From Bacillota bacterium (GTDB lineage: Bacteria > Bacillota > Clostridia > Peptostreptococcales > Anaerovoracaceae): a stretch of 27,044 bases of DNA. The notes below the pieces were generated by a model. The model was not told the origin of the DNA and did no database searches. It worked only from the letters and a program-made list of their open reading frames with translations. Shown piece by piece: positions 21,055 to 27,044 of the stretch. Made by a program: the position numbers and the translations under genes. The stretch is from contig JAEDDI010000025.1 in the NCBI GenBank assembly GCA_016293805.1, forward strand, positions 1-27,044, written 5' to 3'. Positions within the stretch are counted from its first letter, which is position 1, and every line of letters starts with the position of its first letter.

Positions 21055-24000
21055 TTAAGGTTCTCCTTTCCGACCAGAGCGATTATTTCTTTTCTGAACT
21101 CATCAGAATTATCGACCCATATTTCCTGTGAGGCCTTAAAACCCCTGCCTCCCGAATACATGATAACAGGGATATCTCCTCTGTATCTGAGCATCACTTC
21201 TTTAACTTTCTCCATTCCACCGTCTAATCCGTCAGGTATTCTTATCTTTACAGTGTTCATGGATTTTGCAATACTTTCAATTGGAACTATCGAATCAGCC
21301 AGAACTGAAGGATTCTCATCCTCTCTGAAACTAAGTTTTCCTGTTACGACAATTATCGAATCCTCATTAATTATATCTCTGCATTTTTCGTAAACTGCAG
21401 GGAAAACCACTGTTTCGAAAGGACCATACATATCCTCTACAACTAGAAAGGCCATTCTTTTTCCGGCTCTTGTTGTAAAAGCTCTGTTCTCCGTCACGAT
21501 GCCTGCCATACATGCCCTTGAACCGTCCTTTATATCGGGATTATCCGCCGCATCATGTAAATCGGACGATGAAAGGTTCGTCCCCTTTACGATGATATCT
21601 TCGTACTCTTTCAGAGGATGCCATGTAAGGTATATTCCCGTCATTTCCTTTTCCATTGCAGCAAGGGCTTCTTTTGAGAAGTTTGCAACATCAGGAAGCC
21701 TTCCGGATACACGGCTTTCTTCCATGGCCTCGCCGGCTATAGAAAACAGAGATATCTGTCCTTCAATATTTTTTCTTGCGCTGCTGTGTGCAGAAGATAT
21801 CAGCGACTCATATACAGCAAGATGTGCAGCTCTGTTTTTATCAAAACAGTCCATTGCTCCTGCCCTTATCATTGATTCGAATGCTTTTCTGTTTATCTCG
21901 CGCGGGTTCATTGAGGAGATGAGCTGAAAGATATCCTCAGGCTCACCGTTTTTCTCTCTTACCCTCACTATTTCATTTATTACGCCTTCTCCCACATTCT
22001 TGATTGCCTGAAGTCCGAATCTTATTTTCCCGTCTTCAACTGTAAACTTCGCCTTCGATTTTACAACACTTGGCGGAAGCACCTCTATTCCCATCTCAGA
22101 ACAGTTTTTCATATATTCGGCAATCTGATGCGGATCATTCATCACGCTCGTCATCAGAGCAGCCATGAATTCCACAGGATAGTATGTCTTAAGATATGCT
22201 GTCTCATATCCGACAACAGCATATGCTGCAGCATGCGACTTATTGAATGCGTATTCTGCAAATGTTACCATCTGGCTGTAGATTTCTTCAGCTGCATCTT
22301 CGGGTATTCCATTTCTGACACAGCCCGGAATCTCAACACTTCCGTCATCTGAAATCTTGCCGTATATGAAATTCTGTTTTTCCCTCAGCATGACGTCCAT
22401 TTTTTTCTTTCCCATGGCACGTCTTACAAGGTCTGATCTGCCATATGTATATCCTGCCAGATCTCTTACTATCTGCATTACCTGCTCCTGATATACAAGA
22501 CATCCGTATGTCACAGAAAGAATAGGCTCAAGATGCGGGTCAATGTATTTGATATTACCGGGATTGTTTTTGTTTTCAATATATGCAGGTATTGACCCCA
22601 TAGGTCCCGGTCTGTACAGGGAAATACCGGCGACTATATCTTCAAAACAGTCAGGCTTGAGATTCTTCATAAACTGTGTCATCCCGCCCGATTCAAGCTG
22701 AAATACACCTTTCGTATTTCCTGATGCTATAAGTTCATATACCTTCGGATCATCGTAATCCATTGTCATGAAATCAATCCTGACACCGTGGTTTTCCTCA
22801 ATCATCCTGAGCGCATCACGTATTACAGTAAGATTTCGAAGTCCGAGAAAATCCATTTTGAGAAGACCCAGTTCTTCGATTGTCGTCATTGTAAACTGTG
22901 TAGCCGTTCCCTTATCAGATGAATAAAGCGGAACATATTCACTTATGGCTTTTTTTGATATCACCACTCCTGCGGCATGGGTGGATGCATGTCTTGGCAT
23001 TCCCTCTATTGCACGTGACATGTCAAGCACCTTGGCAACAACAGGATCTGTATCGTATTTCTGCTTCAGATCAGAATTGACTTCAAGGGCCCTGTCGATG
23101 GTCATTTTAAGCTCGTTCGGAATCGCCTTGGCTATTTCATCTGTCTGTGCATAGCTGACATTAAGCACTCTGCCTACATCTCTGACGGCAGCTTTCGCCT
23201 TCATTGTTCCAAACGTTATAATCTGGGAAACCCTGTCCTCTCCATATTTATTAATTACATAATCTATAACCTCATGACGTCTTTCATAACAGAAATCAAC
23301 ATCAATATCAGGCATGCTGACCCTCTCCGGATTCAGAAACCTTTCGAAAATGAGATTATATTTCATAGGATCAATATCCGTTATTTTCAGCACATAAGAT
23401 ACTATACTGCCTGCAGCCGAACCTCTTCCGGGACCTACCATGATATCGTGTTCTCTTGCATAGTTAATAAAGTCCCATACTATAAGAAAGTATTCAACAT
23501 ATCCCATCTGTGATATTACTGAAAGCTCGTATTCGAGTCTCTCCCTGTATTCTGCAGCTTTCTCCGCGTATCTTTCGGCAAGACCCTCATCACACAGTTT
23601 CCTGAGATACTCATATGCTGTGAATCCCTCCGGAACCTGAAAATCAGGCAGATGCAGATGACCGAATTCAAATTCCACATTGCATCTTTCAGCTATTTTA
23701 ACCGTATTGTCACAGGCCTCCTCAACACCTGCGAAAATAAGCCTCATCTCATCTTCGCTCTTGAGATAGAACTGGTCATTTGGGAAACGCATTCTGTTTT
23801 CATCATCTATAGTTGTTCCTGTCTGGATACACAAAAGCACGTCATGCCAGGATGAATCCTCTCTGTTGACATAGTGTACATCGTTTGTGGCAACAAGCGG
23901 AATTCCCGTCTCCGATGAGAGTTTTTTCATTCCGGGAAGTATTCTGGCCTCTTCTTCAAGCCCCTGGTCCTGAATTTCAAGGAAGAAGTTGTCTTTGCCG

Positions 24001-24494
24001 AATATATCAAGAAACTCAAGAGCCTCTTTTTTTGCATCATCGTATCTTCCCTCAAGCATAAGTCTCTGAACATTCCCGGCAAGGCATGCAGAAAGCGCAA
24101 TAATACCTCTGCTGTGTTTTCTGAGAAGCTCCTTGTCCGCACGCGGCTTGTAGTAGAATCCTCTGGTATACGCCTCCGATACAATCTTCATGAGATTGTG
24201 ATATCCTTCATCATTTTCCGCAAGCAGCACAAGATGACCCTGCCTCTTATCCCTGTCAGGATCCTTGTCTTCCATTGTCCGTGCAGCCTGATATATCTCA
24301 CAACCGATAACAGGTTTTATTCCCGCCTTCCTGCATTCTCTGTAAAACTCTATAACTCCGAACATGGCGCCGTGATCTGTTATTGCAAGCGAATCCATTC
24401 CAAGTTCTTTTGCCCTCGCAACGACATTCTTTATTCTTGCAGCACCGTCAAGCAGGCTGTATTCAGTATGAACATGTAAGTGAGTAAATCCCAT
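21051..24494 (-). CDS. dnaE: DNA polymerase III alpha subunit (DnaE type)
   Basis: A replicative family-C polymerase of 1147 residues, close to the usual DnaE length. The N-terminal PHP domain starts at once with HLHVHTEYSLLDG and LAITDHGAMFG near 38, and keeps its metal-ligand histidines, so a metal-dependent PHP activity is possible. The palm carries GPGRGSAAGSIVSY near 350 and the catalytic PDIDVDF near 395. SLYRPGPMGSIPAYI near 620 and VTFAEYAFNKSHAAAYA near 730 follow. An internal GQISLF near 930 is a beta-clamp-binding peptide, and an OB fold (KDGSRACMAGIVTENRAFTTRAGKRM) comes after it. In Firmicutes PolC usually leads replication and DnaE extends primers; PolC is not in this window, so the division of labour is not visible. 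ATG 24494 has AGGAGG six bases ahead, formed by the last codons of the PAP2 gene. Confidence 0.97.
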   Translation of the reverse strand: MGFTHLHVHTEYSLLDGAARIKNVVARAKELGMDSLAITDHGAMFGVIEFYRECRKAGIKPVIGCEIYQAARTMEDKDPDRDKRQGHLVLLAENDEGYHNLMKIVSEAYTRGFYYKPRADKELLRKHSRGIIALSACLAGNVQRLMLEGRYDDAKKEALEFLDIFGKDNFFLEIQDQGLEEEARILPGMKKLSSETGIPLVATNDVHYVNREDSSWHDVLLCIQTGTTIDDENRMRFPNDQFYLKSEDEMRLIFAGVEEACDNTVKIAERCNVEFEFGHLHLPDFQVPEGFTAYEYLRKLCDEGLAERYAEKAAEYRERLEYELSVISQMGYVEYFLIVWDFINYAREHDIMVGPGRGSAAGSIVSYVLKITDIDPMKYNLIFERFLNPERVSMPDIDVDFCYERRHEVIDYVINKYGEDRVSQIITFGTMKAKAAVRDVGRVLNVSYAQTDEIAKAIPNELKMTIDRALEVNSDLKQKYDTDPVVAKVLDMSRAIEGMPRHASTHAAGVVISKKAISEYVPLYSSDKGTATQFTMTTIEELGLLKMDFLGLRNLTVIRDALRMIEENHGVRIDFMTMDYDDPKVYELIASGNTKGVFQLESGGMTQFMKNLKPDCFEDIVAGISLYRPGPMGSIPAYIENKNNPGNIKYIDPHLEPILSVTYGCLVYQEQVMQIVRDLAGYTYGRSDLVRRAMGKKKMDVMLREKQNFIYGKISDDGSVEIPGCVRNGIPEDAAEEIYSQMVTFAEYAFNKSHAAAYAVVGYETAYLKTYYPVEFMAALMTSVMNDPHQIAEYMKNCSEMGIEVLPPSVVKSKAKFTVEDGKIRFGLQAIKNVGEGVINEIVRVREKNGEPEDIFQLISSMNPREINRKAFESMIRAGAMDCFDKNRAAHLAVYESLISSAHSSARKNIEGQISLFSIAGEAMEESRVSGRLPDVANFSKEALAAMEKEMTGIYLTWHPLKEYEDIIVKGTNLSSSDLHDAADNPDIKDGSRACMAGIVTENRAFTTRAGKRMAFLVVEDMYGPFETVVFPAVYEKCRDIINEDSIIVVTGKLSFREDENPSVLADSIVPIESIAKSMNTVKIRIPDGLDGGMEKVKEVMLRYRGDIPVIMYSGGRGFKASQEIWVDNSDEFRKEIIALVGKENLK

Positions 24495-24496
24495 AA

Positions 24497-25018
24497 TCAG
24501 CCTCCTGTCACTCTCCTGAAGATATATATCTCGGCAAGAGCTATTCCTGTGCCAAGAATCATTCCTCCAAGGATATCAGTCGGAAAATGCACATAAAGAT
24601 ACATTCTCGAAAAAGCAATTATCAGGGCCAGTACCAGTGCGGAAATGCCCATTCTCCTGTCTGTATACATAAATCCCGTCGCCGCTCCAAACGAAGACAG
24701 CGTATGTCCTGACGGAAATGAATAATCCTTAGGTATTCCGGTAAGCATGTCAACACTTTCATTGATCCAGCACGGTCTTGGTCTCATGACAATATTTTTA
24801 AGAAACAGATTTCCGATAATCACTCCCGTAAGAAGAATAGCAAGTATCAGAAGTCCGTGTTTTTTGTATTTATTTGAAAAAACAATGAGCAGCGAAGCTC
24901 CGAGAATCCATATAAATCCCTTGTTGCCCAGCCTTGAAATGAAGGGAAGCACTGTATCGAGAAACCCGCATCTCATGTTCTCCTGTATAAAGTCAAGTAT
25001 TGTAAATTCAAATCCCAT
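24497..25018 (-). CDS. PAP2-family membrane phosphatase
   Basis: A 173-residue integral membrane phosphatase of the PAP2 family (lipid or polyprenyl phosphate phosphatases). The three-part active site is complete: KNIVMRPRP near residue 75, PSGH near 100 with the catalytic His, and SRMYLYVHFPTD near 140 with the second His and Asp. About five membrane segments surround these, with the active site on the outer face in known members. Undecaprenyl pyrophosphate recycling, phosphatidate or phosphatidylglycerol phosphate cleavage are all possible; I cannot choose among them. ATG 25018 has AAGGA six to seven bases ahead. It is the first gene of the PAP2-dnaE-pfkA unit, with only 2 nt to dnaE. Confidence 0.9.
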   Translation of the reverse strand: MGFEFTILDFIQENMRCGFLDTVLPFISRLGNKGFIWILGASLLIVFSNKYKKHGLLILAILLTGVIIGNLFLKNIVMRPRPCWINESVDMLTGIPKDYSFPSGHTLSSFGAATGFMYTDRRMGISALVLALIIAFSRMYLYVHFPTDILGGMILGTGIALAEIYIFRRVTGG

Positions 25019-25038
25019 AATTATTCCTTTTTGCTGTT

Positions 25039-25044
25039 ATTCTA
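25039..25044 (-). promoter_or_regulatory. Predicted extended -10 of the PAP2-dnaE-pfkA unit
   Basis: On the minus strand, TAGAAT (25039-25044) is preceded by TGT, giving TGnTAGAAT. No good -35 is seen 17 nt away. Transcription would begin about 14 nt before the PAP2 start codon. The preceding terminator makes a promoter here necessary. Confidence 0.4.
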
Positions 25045-25055
25045 ACACACAATGC

Positions 25056-25085
25056 AAAAAAACAGAAGACAGAATAAATCTGCCT
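25056..25085 (-). terminator. Terminator of the nucleotidase-thioesterase-SecB-like unit
   Basis: On the minus strand, AGGCAGA and TCTGTCT pair over 7 bp with one G-U, around a 5-nt loop, followed by TCTG and seven T. It lies about 37 nt after the SecB-like stop. Confidence 0.65.
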
Positions 25086-25121
25086 CCGTTCGCAAAGTAA
25101 AAATCGAAATGTGAAATTTCA

Positions 25122-25529
25122 TCAGTTAAGGGTTTCTCTGTTATCAAGAATAACTTCAGTCTCATCTATTTCCAGATCCTCAAGTTCAATAGGAGGCAGT
25201 TCGACAAGCGAAGTGATTTTCAGAAGAGTATCGCGCCACTTTGGATTAAGGATGCTTATGCTCTCGATATGGTATTTCCTCCTCATATCTTCTGTCAGAG
25301 CACTCATCGTATATGAGAAGATTCCAACTGTCTTCACATGAATCGAAAGCAGCCCCTGATGGAGTTCATCATCCACAAATATATCACATTCACCGAAAGC
25401 AATCATGCTTTCCTCATCAAAATTCAGAGTATAGTTTACCGACACCTCAATGTCAAAATCCTCTTCATCAATATTGTTCTCATATGAAATCTGCTGTATC
25501 ATATAGTCTATAAAATCAAAATCCTTCAC
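25122..25529 (-). CDS. Conserved small protein, possibly SecB-fold
   Basis: A 135-residue acidic protein with no signal peptide or membrane segment. I cannot name it firmly. The pattern suggests a SecB-like fold: two beta strands (DIEVSVNYTLN, AFGECDIFVDD), a strand of the form LLSIHVKTVGIFSYT like the SecB 'FxxEVxxxGIF' segment, then SISILNPKWRDTLLKITSLVELPPIELEDLEI. The last resembles the SecB C-terminal layout of 'iLfPy-R--I--l---g-pP--L--i'. SecB is a chaperone holding proteins unfolded before export; SecB-like proteins in Gram-positives have other or unknown roles. Two starts are plausible: GTG 25529 with GGAGG five bases ahead, ten nt after the thioesterase stop (chosen), and ATG 25565 with GGAGGA seven bases ahead, overlapping it by 26 nt. 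It is the last gene of the nucleotidase unit. Confidence 0.65.
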   Translation of the reverse strand: MKDFDFIDYMIQQISYENNIDEEDFDIEVSVNYTLNFDEESMIAFGECDIFVDDELHQGLLSIHVKTVGIFSYTMSALTEDMRRKYHIESISILNPKWRDTLLKITSLVELPPIELEDLEIDETEVILDNRETLN

Positions 25530-25539
25530 TTCGTCCTCC

Positions 25540-25944
25540 CTATTTTTTGTGTTCTCTGAGTGCATCGACAAATCCTCCGAGTCTCTTCCTTATATTCACC
25601 GGCCTGCCGCCTTCGCCTGTGAAACAGTGACTTGATTCACCCTTAGCACAAAGGACATCATCGCACCATATTTCATATTCCATGCCAAACTGAGCTGCAG
25701 AAATTCTGCCGGCGAAGACTCTGACCTCAAACGTGTCACCGAATCTGAGCGGATGGATATATCTTACGCTTACAGATACAACAGGACTTACAAGTCCTGT
25801 ATCCTCAATTGATTTAAAATTGTATCCCAGAAAGTCCATCGCATGAATACGAGCCTCCTCCAGGTATCTCACATAATTTGAGTGGTGCACAATACCCATT
25901 TTGTCAGTTTCGTAATAAAAAACTTCTCTTGAATAACTAATCAT
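25540..25944 (-). CDS. Hotdog-fold acyl-CoA thioesterase (YbgC/4HBT type)
   Basis: A 134-residue single-hotdog thioesterase that hydrolyses acyl-CoA or related thioesters in the cytosol. The active-site stretch YYETDKMGIVHHSNYVRYLEEAR near residues 10-32 holds the 4-hydroxybenzoyl-CoA thioesterase signature, with the catalytic Asp in ETDKMG and the HxNY turn. IHPLRFGDTFEVR near 65 and GESSHCFTGEGGRPVNI near 104 complete the fold. Chain-length preference cannot be read. ATG 25944 has GGAGGG six bases ahead and overlaps the 5'-nucleotidase stop by 8 nt (ATGATTAG), so translation is coupled. Confidence 0.9.
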   Translation of the reverse strand: MISYSREVFYYETDKMGIVHHSNYVRYLEEARIHAMDFLGYNFKSIEDTGLVSPVVSVSVRYIHPLRFGDTFEVRVFAGRISAAQFGMEYEIWCDDVLCAKGESSHCFTGEGGRPVNIRKRLGGFVDALREHKK

Positions 25945-26836
25945 TGTTTCCCTCCGTAATATATGGAACCTGGGCAGACGGAACCACCTGGCATGCAGGC
26001 TCTATATGCTGTTTCTGGTCATCAAAGAAAATATCCGCTCCGAAAGCCTCAAGTACACTAGTCTTGTCAAGACCGCCAAGAAAGAATGCTTCATCCACCC
26101 GTACATCCCACGCATCAAGAGTGCGTATGACTCTCTCATGGGCAGGTGCACATCTTGCAGTCACAAGAGCTGTCCGGATTGGAACAAGTTCAGGAGAGTA
26201 TTTATTCTGTATTGTCGAAATCATCTTCAGAAACGGTGCAAAAGGACCTTCCGGCAGAGGATTTCTTGCATTCTTCCATTCATGTTCCGAAAAGGCATCA
26301 AGCCCCTCCTCTCTATATATCTTCTCCGCCTCATCCGAAAAAATTACAGCGTCACCGTCAAAAGCTATTCTTACAACATTGTCCCTGACCTCCTCATATC
26401 CTGAAGGAAAAATCAAACCTGCTGCAAAACCTGCATTAACTGCATCCTGCACATCCTCCGCATTGGCAGAAAGAAACAAATCAGTTGTAAATGATCTGAG
26501 ATAAGGTCCGATTGGTGTTCCGCCAGAGAGCACTGCCCTCTTAATATCAATGCCGTAATGTCTGATGGAATTGAATATCCTCATACTCGTATCGGCACTG
26601 TTTCTTGATATGACAACCACCTCAGCAACCGGTTCTCCCTCAATCATCATGCTGGAGAAAGTGCTGCACAGCCGAAAGCCTGCTCCAGGCTTTAATATTT
26701 CATTTTCGTGCTCCTTCTGGTATTTCCTGTACGCCTCAAGACCATAAGTCTCAAATATTGCATTTTCCTCTTCAAGATTAAAAAGCGCTCTGCTCGAAAT
26801 CCCAATAACCAGCTTATTCTCCATACTGTATGACAT
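25937..26836 (-). CDS. Cytosolic 5'-nucleotidase (type I, PF06189-like)
   Basis: A 299-residue protein that I recognise as the prokaryotic counterpart of cytosolic 5'-nucleotidase I, which removes phosphate from AMP or IMP. The conserved blocks are VIGISSRALFNLEEEN at the N-terminus, VVVISRNSADTSMRIFNSI near 72, VLSGGTPIGPYL near 103, AFDGDAVIFSDE near 160 (nucleophile Asp of the HAD-like DxD), VTARCAPAHERVIRTL near 227 and FLGGLDKTSVLEAFGADIFFDDQ near 253 (C-terminal metal-binding acids). There is no signal peptide. ATG 26836 is used; the ribosome site (GGTG) is weak, and ATG 26824 is an alternative. It starts a three-gene unit with an acyl-CoA thioesterase and a SecB-like protein. That mix has no obvious pathway. 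Confidence 0.87.
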   Translation of the reverse strand: MSYSMENKLVIGISSRALFNLEEENAIFETYGLEAYRKYQKEHENEILKPGAGFRLCSTFSSMMIEGEPVAEVVVISRNSADTSMRIFNSIRHYGIDIKRAVLSGGTPIGPYLRSFTTDLFLSANAEDVQDAVNAGFAAGLIFPSGYEEVRDNVVRIAFDGDAVIFSDEAEKIYREEGLDAFSEHEWKNARNPLPEGPFAPFLKMISTIQNKYSPELVPIRTALVTARCAPAHERVIRTLDAWDVRVDEAFFLGGLDKTSVLEAFGADIFFDDQKQHIEPACQVVPSAQVPYITEGNND

Positions 26837-26884
26837 AATACACCAGCTTTCTCAATTAATTCAGGAATTCTTACGACCGAATAT

Positions 26885-26913
26885 ATCATATCACTAATCA
26901 TGATAAAACTCAA
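26885..26913 (-). promoter_or_regulatory. Predicted promoter of the nucleotidase operon
   Basis: On the minus strand, TTGAGT (26908-26913) and TATGAT (26885-26890) are 17 nt apart, with TGA before the -10 box (extended -10). Transcription would start near 26878, leaving a 41-nt leader before ATG 26836. Confidence 0.65.
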
Positions 26914-26960
26914 TCGGATGCATATAAAGATACTGCTTACCGGTAAAAGGTTAACGGCAC

Positions 26961-26987
26961 AAAAAAAAGGTTCGCACATGCGAACCT
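26961..26987 (-). terminator. Terminator of the tRNA-Arg transcript
   Basis: On the minus strand, AGGTTCGCA and TGCGAACCT form a 9-bp stem (8 bp with a 4-nt loop if the inner pair opens), followed by eight T. It begins 2 nt after the tRNA 3' CCA end. Confidence 0.88.
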
Positions 26988-26989
26988 GA

Positions 26990-27044
26990 TGGTGAGACCA
27001 CAGGGATTCGAACCCCGGACACACGGCTTAGAAGGCCGTTGCTC
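26990..27044 (-). tRNA. tRNA-Arg (anticodon UCU), 5' part outside the window
   Basis: Read on the minus strand, the visible 55 nt give the 3' half of the D stem (GAGC), an anticodon stem ACGGC/GCCGT with loop CTTCTAA (anticodon TCT), a 5-nt variable loop, a T arm CGGGG-TTCGAAT-CCCTG, the 3' acceptor strand TGGTCTC, discriminator A and an encoded CCA. The acceptor 5' strand and most of the D arm lie beyond the right edge. UCU reads AGA and AGG, the arginine codons used most often in this window. Confidence 0.93.

Noticed and set aside
20869..21393. 174-codon plus-strand frame opposite the dnaE/pfkA junction
   Set aside because: It lies antisense to conserved PfkA and DnaE coding sequence and lacks a ribosome site and recognisable domain.
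1..27044. Mobile element, prophage, toxin-antitoxin pair or CRISPR array
   Set aside because: No transposase, integrase, phage structural gene, regularly spaced repeat or paired small toxin gene was seen; all long frames on the coding strands match housekeeping families or small conserved proteins.

Overview
The window looks like a chromosomal core segment of an obligately anaerobic, low-to-moderate-GC Firmicute of the class Clostridia. The family cannot be fixed from sequence alone. The signs are strong AGGAGG-type ribosome sites, frequent TGn extended -10 promoters, AGA-rich arginine coding with a tRNA-Arg(UCU) at the right edge, a DnaE polymerase overlapping pfkA, a YerC/TrpR-like regulator, a DUF1836 protein and a biotin synthase with an anaerobe-type cysteine pattern. 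There is no transposon, integrase, phage gene or CRISPR array; almost every base is in a compact gene, a terminator hairpin or a promoter.

Layout. 1-60: terminator of a gene outside the window. 133-735 (+): HAD phosphatase. 788-2203 (-): purF, divergent from bioB at 2390-3370 (+). The shared 186-bp gap holds two predicted promoters and a BirA-like operator. 3394-7092 (-): two tandem paralogous acyl-CoA/AMP ligases, divergent from a DUF1836 putative regulator at 7213-7713 (+), with a dyad over the ligase -10 box. 7756-9678 (-): Nudix hydrolase, small P-loop ATPase, phosphopantetheinyl transferase and YerC-like repressor, with own promoters for the ATPase and for YerC. 9729-15232 (-): a tightly coupled ftsE-ftsX-M23 hydrolase-recJ-ctpA operon for division and cell wall, with recJ embedded. 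15233-15630: gene-free stretch with two strong hairpins. 15631-18811 (-): two FAD-dependent oxidoreductases behind a DUF308 membrane protein. 18880-20073 (+): Y-family polymerase dinB, convergent with PAP2 phosphatase-dnaE-pfkA (20089-25018, -). 25122-26836 (-): 5'-nucleotidase, acyl-CoA thioesterase and a SecB-like protein. 26990-27044 (-): partial tRNA-Arg.

How the genes fit together. FtsEX is an ABC-type switch that activates a peptidoglycan hydrolase during division. Here the EnvC-like coiled-coil partner keeps all LytM catalytic residues, so it may itself be the hydrolase. The acyl ligases, thioesterase, phosphopantetheinyl transferase, CoA-type Nudix enzyme and PAP2 phosphatase all bear on CoA, acyl-carrier or lipid metabolism, but lie in separate units. 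PurF and the 5'-nucleotidase are opposite ends of purine nucleotide economy. DnaE and DinB are replication and lesion-bypass polymerases that both carry Q-x-S-L-F clamp-binding peptides.

The most interesting signals are regulatory or residue-level rather than a new multi-gene system: a BirA-like dyad over the bioB promoter, a BioB lacking one classical [2Fe-2S] ligand, dyads in the ligase and yerC promoters, an Asp-to-Asn change in the PfkA ATP-Mg motif, and a possible SecB-fold chaperone. All promoter, operator and terminator calls were made by eye.
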